Assembly (NCBI GenBank): GCA_050951605.1
Contig: JBMNJJ010000003.1
Location: 310,001 to 374,000, forward strand
Origin: DUTS01 sp050951605
GTDB lineage: Bacteria > Bacillota > Peptococcia > DRI-13 > DTU073
DNA length: 64,000 nt
Reading direction: 5' to 3'
In this document: in pieces, positions 35,864-49,741 of the stretch
Position numbering within the stretch: position 1 is the first letter of the stretch
Layout: the number at the start of each line of letters is the position of its first letter
Notes under the pieces: model-generated
Seen by the model: the letters and a program-made list of their open reading frames with translations, nothing else
Databases searched by the model: none
Told to the model about the DNA's origin: nothing
Position numbers and translations under genes: made by a program

Positions 35864-36379
35864 ATGAAATTAACAACAAGAAGTATTGTTATTACAGGAA
35901 TGTTAGGTGCCATTTCCATTATTTTAGGGGCGACTGGTCTTGGTTTTATCCCTGTACCGACACCGGCAGGAAGAGCAACAATTTTACATGTTCCTGTAAT
36001 TTTGGCAGGGATTCTGGAAGGACCGGTGGTAGGGGCATTGGTGGGTTTGATTTTCGGGATATATAGTTTTTCTACTGCTACTGCTTTATCGGCTGATCCT
36101 CTTGTCTCAATTCTGCCTCGTCTTTTTATCGGGGTTGTTTCTTATTATGTTTATAAGTTAGGGGGAAAGAATCTTTATTTAAGTTCTGTTTTAGCGGCAA
36201 TCGCCGGAACGATTACGAATACAGTTGGCTTTTTAGGAATGGCAGTGCTTAGGGGTTATCTTCCCAGTTGGCATGTGGCAATGGGGATTGCTACACTTCA
36301 TGGTATTCCGGAAGCAATCGTCGCGGCAGTTATTGTTGTTGTACTCGTTAAAGCATTTAAGAAAAGGTATGCTAATTAA
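35864..36379 (+). CDS. ECF transporter S component, possibly for pantothenate
   Basis: 171 residues and about six membrane helices; the N-terminal TTRSIVITGMLGAISIILG and the following small-residue-rich helices are typical of energy-coupling-factor S components, which bind a vitamin and use a shared EcfAAT module. coaX, the pantothenate kinase gene, starts 24 nt downstream, so pantothenate or a precursor is a reasonable guess. GGAGGAGGG supports the ATG at 35864. No EcfA or EcfT gene is in the window. Confidence 0.75.
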   Translation: MKLTTRSIVITGMLGAISIILGATGLGFIPVPTPAGRATILHVPVILAGILEGPVVGALVGLIFGIYSFSTATALSADPLVSILPRLFIGVVSYYVYKLGGKNLYLSSVLAAIAGTITNTVGFLGMAVLRGYLPSWHVAMGIATLHGIPEAIVAAVIVVVLVKAFKKRYAN

Positions 36380-36403
36380 TTTTATAAAAGCAGGTGATTT
36401 TTT

Positions 36404-37171
36404 ATGTTATTAGCTATTGATATAGGAAATACAAATACTGTTTTAGGTGTTTACCAAGAGGACCATTTGCTTAAACATTGGCGTCTTTCCACTAAAGTTA
36501 ACAAAACAGTAGATGAATGTGGCATCCTTCTGCGCAATTTATTTTTGCATAATGAAATATATTATCGTGAGGTTAAGGATATTGTGGTATCTTCTGTTGT
36601 ACCTCCGATTATGCCAGCCATAGAGGAGATGGCTCGGCAATATTTTGAGATTGAACCTTTAGTTATAGGGCCCGGGGTAAAAATGGGGATGTCTCTGCTT
36701 TATGATAATCCTCGTGAAATAGGAGCAGATCGGATAGTTAATGCTGTAGCCGGTTATGAATTGTATGGGGGGCCTTTATTAATTGTTGATTTTGGAACAG
36801 CAACAACTTTTTGTGTGATTAGTGCAAAAGGAGAATATTTAGGGGGCGCGATTACTGTAGGAATAGATGTGGCGACGGAGGCTCTTTTCCAAAGGACAGC
36901 TAAATTGCCGCGTATTGAGTTGGTGAAACCGGAAAGAGTTATTGGCCGTAACACGGTTGCGAGTATGCAGTCAGGGTTAGTTTATGGTTTTATTGGGCAG
37001 GTCGAAGGAATAGTTCGTCGGATTAAGGCTGAAATTAATGAAGACCTTTTTGTTGTAGCTACGGGAGGCATGAGCAAGTTGATCGCTAGTGAGTCAGAAA
37101 TAATTAATAAAGTAGATCCCTTTTTAACTTTAGAGGGTCTGAGAATAATCTATAATCGTAATCGTACTTGA
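36404..37171 (+). CDS. coaX: Type III pantothenate kinase
   Basis: First step of coenzyme A synthesis; feedback-insensitive ASKHA-fold kinase. LLAIDIGNTNTVLGVY is the phosphate-binding loop; GADRIVNAVAGYELYG and LIVDFGTATTFCVI complete the active site. 255 residues is normal for CoaX. AGGTGAT precedes the ATG. Followed 25 nt later by dusB. Confidence 0.96.
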   Translation: MLLAIDIGNTNTVLGVYQEDHLLKHWRLSTKVNKTVDECGILLRNLFLHNEIYYREVKDIVVSSVVPPIMPAIEEMARQYFEIEPLVIGPGVKMGMSLLYDNPREIGADRIVNAVAGYELYGGPLLIVDFGTATTFCVISAKGEYLGGAITVGIDVATEALFQRTAKLPRIELVKPERVIGRNTVASMQSGLVYGFIGQVEGIVRRIKAEINEDLFVVATGGMSKLIASESEIINKVDPFLTLEGLRIIYNRNRT

Positions 37172-37196
37172 GAGAAATACAATTGAGGTGATCTGG

Positions 37197-38162
37197 TTGA
37201 GGATTGGCGAGGTCATTATTCCTAACAAGGTTTTTTTAGCACCAATGGCCGGGATAACTGATAAGGCTTTTCGGCTTATGGCTCGGGAACATGGCTGTGG
37301 TTTAGTTTATACGGAAATGATTAGCGCGAAGGCTCTTACTTATAAAAATATGAAGACAAAAGCTCTTTTGAATCTGGAAGGAGAAGATCCACCTGTTGCT
37401 GTACAGTTGTTTGGGTCTGAACCGGGAATTATGGCTGCGGGAGCGAAAATGGCTGAAACTGCAGGAGCGCAGATTATTGATATAAACATGGGTTGTCCTG
37501 TTCCTAAGGTAGTAAAAAATGGAGAGGGTTCGGCTTTGTTAGAGCAACCCAAACTCGCCGCGGAGATTGTGAGGATGATGAGCAAAGCGGTATCTGTACC
37601 GATAACGGCAAAGATACGTTCCGGATGGAATCAGGAGAATGTAGTCGCTGTTAGTTTTGCGAGAGAAATGGAAAAGGCCGGTATTAGTGCGATTACGGTG
37701 CATGGCAGAACGAGGGAACAGTATTATACCGGTACTGCGGATTGGACGATTATCAAACAGGTAAAAGAGGCTGTTTCTATTCCGGTTATCGGGAATGGTG
37801 ACCTGTGGACTGCCCAAGATGCACAGAGGATGTTGGAAGAAACGGGTTGTGATGCCATCATGTTAGCACGAGGTGTTTGTGGAAACCCGTGGTTGATTAG
37901 TCAAGTTTGTCGTTATCTTGAGCAAGGCGAGAAGATCTTACCTCTTGAGCCTCAGGAAAAAATCAAGGGTGCTTTAAAGCATTTAGATTTAGCTGTTAAA
38001 TTAAAAGGAGAAAGTTTAGGGGTTAAGGAAATGCGCAAACATTTAGTTTGGTATTTAAAAGGGATGCCTCATACGGCTTCACTTAAAGAAGCGATTTTTA
38101 AGGTGGAAAAAAAAGAAGAGATAGTTCAACTTTTACATGGTTATGCTAAAAGCAGGCTATAA
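37197..38162 (+). CDS. dusB: tRNA-dihydrouridine synthase
   Basis: FMN-dependent reductase that makes dihydrouridine in the tRNA D-loop. VFLAPMAGITDKAFR, the catalytic Cys in DINMGCPVPKVV, AKIRSGW and TVHGRTREQYY are diagnostic of the DusB clade. I choose the TTG at 37197 because GAGGTG lies 6 nt upstream; a GTG at 37188 falls inside that site. 321 residues. coaX-dusB-greA-lysS neighbourhoods are common in Clostridia. Confidence 0.94.
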   Translation: MRIGEVIIPNKVFLAPMAGITDKAFRLMAREHGCGLVYTEMISAKALTYKNMKTKALLNLEGEDPPVAVQLFGSEPGIMAAGAKMAETAGAQIIDINMGCPVPKVVKNGEGSALLEQPKLAAEIVRMMSKAVSVPITAKIRSGWNQENVVAVSFAREMEKAGISAITVHGRTREQYYTGTADWTIIKQVKEAVSIPVIGNGDLWTAQDAQRMLEETGCDAIMLARGVCGNPWLISQVCRYLEQGEKILPLEPQEKIKGALKHLDLAVKLKGESLGVKEMRKHLVWYLKGMPHTASLKEAIFKVEKKEEIVQLLHGYAKSRL

Positions 38163-38287
38163 TGTAATGTTTAAGTAGAATTCTTTTCTTTTTATGAGAA
38201 AAAAGGTATGATATTAATTGTGATAAAGGGAAAAATAAGAAGAAATGTTAACTGTTGTGATGTAGTTCACTACAGGGGGTAATATTG

Positions 38288-39205
38288 ATGAAACGAGTGG
38301 TAAGTGTAAGTCTTGGCTCTAGCTGTAGAGACCATGTGGTGGAGACAGAGATAATGGGTGAGCGATTTCTCATTGAGCGTATTGGTACTGATGGGGATTT
38401 TGCTAAGGCGATAGAGCTTGTTCGTTCGCTAGATGGTAAGATAGATGCTTTTGGTATGGGCGGCATAGATTTATACATAATGGCGGGTCGGAAGAGATAT
38501 GTACTGCAGGATGCTTTGCGGATAAAAGAAGCTGCCCGAAAAACGCCGATGGTTGATGGTAGTGGTTTGAAAAACACCCTAGAAAGGCGGACTATTCATT
38601 ATTTGGTACGGGAGGGGTTGTTTAGTTTTGCGGGGAAAAAAGTATTACTTGTTTGTGGTGTAGATAGATTTGGAATGGCGGAAGCTTTAGTAGAAGAGGG
38701 AGCTAAGGTAACCTTTGGTGATTTAATTTTTGGCTTAAATATTCCGATCCCTTTAAAGTCTTTGACGATGCTTTCTCTTGCGGGAAGAACGTTCGGACCT
38801 TTAGTGAGCAGACTCCCTTTTAAATATTTATATCCTACAGGAGAGCAACAAGATGTAATATTCAAGAAGTACGGTAAATATTATGAATTAAACGAGATTA
38901 TTGCCGGAGATTTTCATTTTATAAAAAAATATCTTCCTGAAAATATTGAGAGTAAGACCATACTTACAAATACTGTTACTTCCGAAGATGTGGAACTTCT
39001 AACGGCTAGGGGAGCACAGCGTCTGATTACATCTACTCCTGAATTAGATGGGCGTTCGTTTGGGACTAATGTTATGGAAGCTGCTCTTGTTGCTTTATTA
39101 GGTAAAGCTGTAGAAGATATTACGGTAGATGATTACAATCAAATTTTGGATAAAGCAAATTTTAAACCGAGAATTGATAATCTTGTTAAAATAGAAACCG
39201 CTTAA
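38288..39205 (+). CDS. Conserved Clostridia protein, quinate-dehydrogenase-like
   Basis: 305 residues. Proteins of this kind are often labelled quinate 5-dehydrogenase in Clostridia, but the function is not established to my knowledge. An N-terminal segment (VVSVSLGSSCRDHVVETE) is followed by a Rossmann-like KKVLLVCGVDRFGMAEALVE near residue 115. It lies 14 nt before the acyl-ACP-reductase-like gene, so the two products probably act together. An inverted repeat TGTAGT-TC-ACTACA (38261-38274) sits just before the AGGGGG ribosome-binding site and could be an operator. Confidence 0.6.
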   Translation: MKRVVSVSLGSSCRDHVVETEIMGERFLIERIGTDGDFAKAIELVRSLDGKIDAFGMGGIDLYIMAGRKRYVLQDALRIKEAARKTPMVDGSGLKNTLERRTIHYLVREGLFSFAGKKVLLVCGVDRFGMAEALVEEGAKVTFGDLIFGLNIPIPLKSLTMLSLAGRTFGPLVSRLPFKYLYPTGEQQDVIFKKYGKYYELNEIIAGDFHFIKKYLPENIESKTILTNTVTSEDVELLTARGAQRLITSTPELDGRSFGTNVMEAALVALLGKAVEDITVDDYNQILDKANFKPRIDNLVKIETA

Positions 39206-39219
39206 TAGTGGGAGGCTTT

Positions 39220-40311
39220 ATGGATAAATTTTCTTTTATTATTCATCCTCATACTTTACAAGATTATATTTGTTGGTTTCCTTTTACCGGTTATTTGCCA
39301 AGTACTATTTTTAAGGGGGTTACTCGTGTTTTACCTCCTTTTAAAGTTTCTGAGATAAAAGGTATTCAGTCTTCCTTTGCTCAAGTGGAGGGGGAATTTG
39401 TTTGTTGTCCTCTTCTTTCTGAACAGTTACGGCAATTGCCGTCGGAGTTAGTTTTATATAAAATTATTAAAGCTGTAAAACTGGCGGAAAGAAATGGTGC
39501 GAAATTAGTAGGGTTGAGTGCTTTTTCTTCTATAATGGCTGATGGAGGTAAAACGGTAGCGAAAAAAGCAGGTATACCTGTAACAACAGGAGATAGTTAT
39601 AATGTTTTTATGGCTTTAGAAGGACTCAAAGAAGCGGCTAAATTAATGGAATTTGATTGTTCGAAGATAAATGTAGTTGTTTTAGGGGCGACAAGCTCTA
39701 TAGGTAGTGTTTGTGCACGTATTTTAGCGGGGGAAAATAGATATTTAACTTTGGTGGATTTACAAAAGAGTGAATTGGAAAAATTGGCTGCTCAAATTTT
39801 ATATGAAACAGGATTAGCGGTTAAAGTTACTGCGAACATTAAGGAAGCATTGCGGCAGGCAGATATAGTATTTGTGGTAACTCCGATTGCAGATGCATAT
39901 TTAGAAATAAAAGATTTAAAGTCGGGAGCAGTTTTTTACGAAATAGCACGACCACGGAATATTTCTTTAAAAATTGCGGAACAGAGGAAAGATATTTTGG
40001 TGATTGAGGGGGCATTAGTGGATGTTCCGGGTGTCCCGGAATTTAATTTTAATTTTGGCTTTTTTTCTGGTAAATGTTATGCTGATATGGCAGAAGTAAT
40101 GGTTCTGGCTTTGGAAAAAAGATATGAGTCATTCTCTATGGGTAGGGATGTGACACTTAGTCAGGTAAAAGAAATAGGGAGGATAGCTAAAAAACACGGT
40201 TTTAAACTAGCGGGTTTGTATAGTTCAGGCAAAAGCATAACGAGGGAAGAAATAGAAAAAGTAAAAGAAAATGTGCACATGAAACAAAAAGGGAAGGCAA
40301 GGGTCAGTTAA
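39220..40311 (+). CDS. Long-chain acyl-ACP reductase (AAR)-like dehydrogenase
   Basis: 363 residues. From memory, it aligns well with cyanobacterial acyl-ACP reductase: LVGLSAFSSI, TTGDSYN, the NAD(P)-binding VVLGATSSIGSVCARIL, and C-terminal AEVMVLALE followed by SMGRDVTLSQVKEIGRIAKKHG (split pattern). In S. elongatus AAR the acyl-carrying Cys294 is two residues before AEAM; here that position is Asp and a Cys lies three residues earlier (KCYADMAEVM). An aldehyde-forming role is therefore uncertain. ATG at 39220 follows GGGAGG. Coupled to the preceding gene. Confidence 0.75.
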   Translation: MDKFSFIIHPHTLQDYICWFPFTGYLPSTIFKGVTRVLPPFKVSEIKGIQSSFAQVEGEFVCCPLLSEQLRQLPSELVLYKIIKAVKLAERNGAKLVGLSAFSSIMADGGKTVAKKAGIPVTTGDSYNVFMALEGLKEAAKLMEFDCSKINVVVLGATSSIGSVCARILAGENRYLTLVDLQKSELEKLAAQILYETGLAVKVTANIKEALRQADIVFVVTPIADAYLEIKDLKSGAVFYEIARPRNISLKIAEQRKDILVIEGALVDVPGVPEFNFNFGFFSGKCYADMAEVMVLALEKRYESFSMGRDVTLSQVKEIGRIAKKHGFKLAGLYSSGKSITREEIEKVKENVHMKQKGKARVS

Positions 40312-40330
40312 AAAGAATTACTGTTAAGTC

Positions 40331-40360
40331 TTGACAATAATAAATGTCATACTATATAAT
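40331..40360 (+). promoter_or_regulatory. SigA promoter of the 6S-like RNA
   Basis: TTGACA (40331-40336), 18-nt spacer, TATAAT (40355-40360). Confidence 0.8.
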
Positions 40361-40365
40361 AAGCC

Positions 40366-40535
40366 GTAAAGTTGTTTCTGGTGTAGAAATAAGCAGATAA
40401 GCTAAAAAAACAAGCACTGACTGTCTATATTGCAGTGTTTATATTTATTAGTGTGTGGAGATGCGCAACCAAAGTGAAGTAGATAAAGGGTTGCTGCGGT
40501 ATGTATTATCCAGGCACTTTATTTTAATTTTATGT
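40366..40535 (+). ncRNA. ssrS: 6S-like RNA candidate
   Basis: A perfect promoter opens into 270 nt without a gene. The predicted transcript folds like 6S RNA: a closing stem (TAAAGT 40367-40372 with ACTTTA 40516-40521; CTGG 40378-40381 with CCAG 40510-40513), an open central region with a short hairpin on its 3' side (GCAACC 40465-40470 with GGTTGC 40489-40494), and a long apical hairpin (AATAA with TTATT, CACTG 40415-40419 with CAGTG 40433-40437). Length about 170 nt fits. Ends are approximate; T-rich sequence follows. Confidence 0.6.
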
Positions 40536-40628
40536 AAATTTTTTTATTTTTAGTAGTTCTCGTATTAAGGTGGAGAGGTACAGGTACGGTTTTATAAAAG
40601 GTAGAGAATAAATGAAGGGGCGAAGATT

Positions 40629-41105
40629 ATGAATACGGAAAAAGAAATTATTCTGACTCCAGAAGGTCTTGACAAATTAGAGAAGGAGTTGGAAACATTA
40701 AAAACAGTTAAGAGGAGGGAAGTGGCTGAGCGAATTAAGCAGGCTATTGAGTTCGGTGATATAAGTGAAAACTCTGAATATGAAGCTGCCAAAAATGATC
40801 AAGCTTTTATTGAAGGGCGGATTATTACTTTAGAAAAAATGTTGCGTAATGTTAAAGTTATTGAGCATAAGGAAAACAATTCCGGTATTGTGAATATTGG
40901 AGCAAAAGTTAGGTTACAGGACCTTGAATGTGGTGATGAGCTAGTTTATACCTTAGTGGGTTCTGCAGAAGCGGATCCGATGAATAAAAAAATATCTAAT
41001 GAATCGCCAGTGGGAAAAGCAATTATCGGCAAAAAAAAGGGAGATATTGTTGAAGTAGATGTTCCGATAGGCAAAATTAAATATAAAATACTCGCAGTTA
41101 TTTAA
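40629..41105 (+). CDS. greA: Transcription elongation factor GreA
   Basis: Stimulates transcript cleavage by backtracked RNA polymerase. 158 residues: N-terminal coiled-coil hairpin with the acidic tip ([19 protein letters not shown]) and a C-terminal FKBP-like domain ([16 protein letters not shown]). GGGGCGAAG precedes the ATG. lysS follows within 30 nt. Confidence 0.96.
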   Translation: MNTEKEIILTPEGLDKLEKELETLKTVKRREVAERIKQAIEFGDISENSEYEAAKNDQAFIEGRIITLEKMLRNVKVIEHKENNSGIVNIGAKVRLQDLECGDELVYTLVGSAEADPMNKKISNESPVGKAIIGKKKGDIVEVDVPIGKIKYKILAVI

Positions 41106-41110
41106 ACTAG

Positions 41111-42613
<1,503 letters not shown>

Positions 42614-42687
42614 AATGAATTGGTGTTAGAATAAAACCAGAGAGTGGGGCATTTATATAATTATTAATACTGAGCGTGAGGTGAAGT

Positions 42688-43149
42688 TTGGTGATATCCA
42701 TTCTTGTTTTAATTCCGGTTGTTGCCATCATCGTAATCTTTTTAATAACCGCGGCAATTAAAGCGGGACCTGAAAAAGGGGGAGACGAAGTGATTAAAAA
42801 GGTATATTTATATTTAGTCCTTTTCACCACATTAATGATGATTATTGGTGGGAGTGTAGCGGCTTTTATGGCTGCCGCTGATATTGTTAGCCCCACGGCT
42901 TATTATCAGTCTTTCGAGGACTATAAACGTTACAGTGAACATGAGAAATCTAATGTTGAAGGAGACGTAAAACTATCTGAAGAGGAACTGTTAATAAGAT
43001 ATAATGACATGGTGGCTACGGAAAAAGAGAGGCAGGCTGCCAGGGCTAAAAATAGTTTGCTTAAAAGTTTGGGTTGGATTATCATTCCTTTCCCCGTTTT
43101 TGTATATTCTCAAAGACGTCTAGCCAAAAAGGATCAGGGGAAGGAATAA
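42688..43149 (+). CDS. Membrane protein of unknown function
   Basis: Not recognised. 153 residues: hydrophobic helices at about 4-24, 40-62 and 125-143, with a charged, soluble segment in between (QSFEDYKRYSEHEKSNVEGD). GAGGTGAAG precedes TTG 42688 and GTG 42691, either of which may be the start. It lies between lysS and the rRNA operon promoters. Confidence 0.65.
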   Translation: MVISILVLIPVVAIIVIFLITAAIKAGPEKGGDEVIKKVYLYLVLFTTLMMIIGGSVAAFMAAADIVSPTAYYQSFEDYKRYSEHEKSNVEGDVKLSEEELLIRYNDMVATEKERQAARAKNSLLKSLGWIIIPFPVFVYSQRRLAKKDQGKE

Positions 43150-43204
43150 TATATAGGGCAATTAAACTTGCATCTACTTTCAAGACTATTATTGTGGATC
43201 ATCC

Positions 43205-43234
43205 TTGACAACAATGTGATAGTGATGATAAAAT
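43205..43234 (+). promoter_or_regulatory. rRNA operon promoter P1
   Basis: TTGACA (43205-43210), 18-nt spacer, TAAAAT (43229-43234), about 340 nt before 16S rRNA. Confidence 0.65.
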
Positions 43235-43318
43235 GAAAGTCCTATCTTTGACGAGAAATTACAAAGTGGGACAGTAAAAAAAGATGTCGAAAGGTAGGAA
43301 AACTTCGTAAAAAACCTC

Positions 43319-43347
43319 TTGACAGGAGAGCACGAAGTTGCTAAGAT
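43319..43347 (+). promoter_or_regulatory. rRNA operon promoter P2
   Basis: TTGACA (43319-43324), 17-nt spacer, TAAGAT (43342-43347). Tandem promoters are usual for Firmicute rRNA operons. The remaining leader (43348-43577) holds a TCAATTG/CAATTGA hairpin and the first GGATTGT stem. Confidence 0.65.
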
Positions 43348-43498
43348 AGAGAATGTCGCATTCAAAGCGGCAAGGTCTTTGAAAACTGAACAGTTGAAAA
43401 GCCAAGCGTAACAAGCTTGAAAAAAGCGGGTCATCGCAAGATGATCAAGTCAATTGAAATTCAATTGAGTAAAGAAGTATTTATTAAACTTCGTAAAA

Positions 43499-43531
43499 GG
43501 ATTGTCAGAAGCAAACTGCTTATCACAATCC
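43499..43531 (+). repeat. GGATTGT stem, copy 1 (16S leader)
   Basis: GGATTGT pairs with ACAATCC, and AAGC with GCTT, over AAACT. Probably part of the precursor processing structure. Same stem recurs three times in the 16S-23S spacer. Confidence 0.7.
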
Positions 43532-43577
43532 GTAAAAGAAGTAATTACGAGCTAAGTCAAGCTCTGTAAAATAAATT

Positions 43578-45129
<1,552 letters not shown>

Positions 45130-45164
45130 GGGAGATTATACTCGAGGCTTGAAGCTAGAGTAAA

Positions 45165-45285
45165 GGATTGTCAGAAGCAAGCAGACCAAGGCAGACCGAG
45201 TTGGAGCAAGCGGAGCGTACTTAAGTGTACGTGAGCATTGCGACAATGAAGGATAACACCAGGGATGCGAAGCTTATCACAATCC
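45165..45285 (+). repeat. Spacer hairpin element A, in a GGATTGT stem
   Basis: The same GGATTGT/ACAATCC stem as copy 1, but the terminal loop is replaced by about 90 nt. The insert holds GGAG, a variable hairpin (CGTACTT/AGTGTACG), and TGAG, flanked by GCAA/TTGC. Confidence 0.7.
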
Positions 45286-45337
45286 GAAATCCTAGGTCGG
45301 TCGCTTGGTTTCAACTGTTTAGTTTTCAGGGACCACT

Positions 45338-45457
45338 AAATGCATTATAAACGGCGGATTACGTCGTTACTCTGCGGATTCGGTGTGCTCACGTACTAAA
45401 AGTACGCTCCGCGCACCTCACCTTGAGTGCCTAGTACTCCTTGTTTCTAATGCATTT
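45338..45457 (-). repeat. Spacer hairpin element C, inverted
   Basis: Bounded by AAATGCATTA and TAATGCATTT, which pair. Read on the minus strand it contains GGTGCGCGGAG, the hairpin CGTACTTTTAGTACG and TGAGCAC, matching elements A, B and D. Confidence 0.7.
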
Positions 45458-45667
45458 TGAAAAAATGTGATATACATTTTCAAAAGGAACCTGAAAAAAT
45501 TAAATCATGTTTCCAGTAACCACCTAAAGACAAAGTGGAGATGGGCATGATAAGATAAAACTCCTGCTTGGAAGAGCAGAATTGTTCTTTGAAAAGTGCA
45601 CAGAGAGAAAGAAAAAACCGAGGAAATAAGAAATAATATCTTTGTGATGTTCTGCACATCACAAAGA

Positions 45668-45703
45668 GGATTGTCAAAAGCAAGAAATTGCTTTTCTCAA
45701 TCT
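45668..45703 (+). repeat. GGATTGT stem, copy 3, without insert
   Basis: GATTG pairs with CAATC and AAAAGCAA with TTGCTTTT over GAAA. Confidence 0.65.
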
Positions 45704-45747
45704 GTAAAAGAAACGGAAGAAGTAAATGCTTATTACGTTTCGTAAGA

Positions 45748-45865
45748 GGATTGTTAGAAGCAAGCAGACCAAGGCACCATGAAGTCCGACGCACGGAGCA
45801 TACATATGGTATGTGAGTACGGAGGACGAAATGGGAACGTAGGGCTGCGCCGCTGATCACAATCC
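45748..45865 (+). repeat. Spacer hairpin element B, in a GGATTGT stem before 23S
   Basis: Stem GGATTGT/ACAATCC; the loop begins with the same AAGCAGACCAAGGCA as element A, then GCACGGAG, hairpin CATAC/GTATG, TGAGTAC, with an outer GTCC/GGAC pairing. Confidence 0.7.
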
Positions 45866-45868
45866 GTA

Positions 45869-48794
<2,926 letters not shown>

Positions 48795-48850
48795 TAATTA
48801 AATATTTCCTCCTAGTTCTTTATTTCTGTGTACTTTTGAAAGAATTTAAT

Positions 48851-48879
48851 TTGACATTAATCTAGATAAAGTGTAAAAT
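48851..48879 (+). promoter_or_regulatory. Possible internal promoter before 5S rRNA
   Basis: TTGACA (48851-48856), 17-nt spacer, TAAAAT (48874-48879), about 20 nt before 5S. Confidence 0.5.
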
Positions 48880-48895
48880 GTTTTTTGTATTTGTT

Positions 48896-49009
48896 TTGGT
48901 GATTATAGCGAAGGGGCCACACCCGTTCCCATCCCGAACACGGTAGTTAAGCCCTTCAGCGCAGATGGTACTCGACCTTAAGGTCTGGGAGAGTATGTCG
49001 TTGCCAGGA
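48896..49009 (+). rRNA. rrf: 5S ribosomal RNA
   Basis: TGGTGATTATAGCGAAGGGG, then CCACACCCGTTCCCATCCCG and CGAACACGG mark a complete 5S rRNA. Ends approximate. Confidence 0.93.
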
Positions 49010-49054
49010 CATATTAATAATGTATAATGAATTGTGTGTTTATGTGTGTATATT

Positions 49055-49200
49055 TAAATTGCTAGGTATAAAGCGTTAGATGCGAGTAGAACATGGCGTT
49101 CAAGGCGAGGTGCACGGAGTTTACAAATTGTAAATGAGTACAGCGAGACCGCAGAACAACACAGTAATACGCAGCAGATTACGTTTTATCTAGCAATTTA
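49055..49200 (+). repeat. Spacer hairpin element D, after 5S
   Basis: TAAATTGCTAG pairs with CTAGCAATTTA at the ends. The core reads GGTGCACGGAG, hairpin TTTAC/GTAAA, TGAGTACAGCGAGACC. Flanking stem differs from the other copies while the core is kept. Confidence 0.7.
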
Positions 49201-49262
49201 AGCCCTTCGGCGCAGTTGAGTACTCGACCTTAAGGTCTGGGAGAGTATGTCGTTGCAGGACT
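49198..49262 (+). pseudogene. Truncated second 5S rRNA copy
   Basis: From TTAAGCCCTTC to GTCGTTGCAGGAC this repeats the 3' half of the intact 5S gene with a few changes. The 5' half is missing and element D abuts the break. Confidence 0.85.
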
Positions 49263-49268
49263 TCTTAT

Positions 49269-49343
49269 TCCTCGATAGCTCAACGGTAGAGCATGCGGCT
49301 GTTAACCGCAGGGTTGTAGGTTCGAATCCTACTCGAGGAGCCA
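49269..49343 (+). tRNA. tRNA-Asn (GTT), copy 1
   Basis: Acceptor TCCTCGA/TCGAGGA, D-loop AGCTCAACGGTAGAGC, anticodon arm with GTT, T-arm GGTTCGAATCC, encoded CCA. Confidence 0.96.
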
Positions 49344-49344
49344 T

Positions 49345-49418
49345 GCGGGTGTAGCTCAGTGGTAGAGCCCCAGCCTTCCAAGCTGGTCGTGTGGGTTCGA
49401 TTCCCATCACCCGCTCCA
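49345..49418 (+). tRNA. tRNA-Gly (TCC)
   Basis: Acceptor GCGGGTG/CACCCGC, anticodon loop CTTCCAA, T-arm GGGTTCGATTCCC, discriminator T and encoded CCA. Confidence 0.95.
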
Positions 49419-49444
49419 TTAAAAAATTAAAAACAATTGAATAT

Positions 49445-49519
49445 TCCTCGATAGCTCAACGGTAGAGCATGCGGCTGTTAACCGCAGGGTTGTAGGTTCG
49501 AATCCTACTCGAGGAGCCA
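49445..49519 (+). tRNA. tRNA-Asn (GTT), copy 2
   Basis: Identical over its full 75 nt to the copy at 49269. Confidence 0.96.
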
Positions 49520-49525
49520 TAAAAA

Positions 49526-49556
49526 ACTCCCTGGTAATCAACCAGGGTTTTTTTGT
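49526..49556 (+). terminator. Terminator of the rRNA-tRNA operon
   Basis: CCCTGGT pairs with ACCAGGG, followed by seven T. The next 185 nt hold nothing else I recognise. Confidence 0.9.
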
Positions 49557-49741
49557 ATTGGCATATTTCGCTAGTTTAAAGTGAGTAGAAAATTCGCAAA
49601 AGAGATAATAAAGGGTCAATATCTATAAGAATAAGATAATAGCGGGACTTTAATCCTAATAAAACAGGACAAAAAGTGGATGTATTATGTAGTAATTTAT
49701 GATAATTTGTTGTTAGAAGAAGATTTAGGGGTGGCAACTGT

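Noticed and set aside
35812..36066. 84-codon frame overlapping the ECF S component
   Set aside because: Out-of-frame shadow with Cys/Arg/Gly-biased composition; the real gene has AGGAGG and family motifs.
39220..40311. Alkane biosynthesis
   Set aside because: No aldehyde-deformylating oxygenase gene is near, and the catalytic Cys position differs from AAR.
43285..43292. Perfect Spo0A box TGTCGAAA between the two rRNA promoters
   Set aside because: A 7-mer is expected by chance in a window of this size and no second box accompanies it.
49198..49619. Minus-strand frames over the tRNA genes with GFEPTTLRLTAACSTVELS
   Set aside because: This is the translated reverse complement of tRNA-Asn, a well-known annotation artefact.
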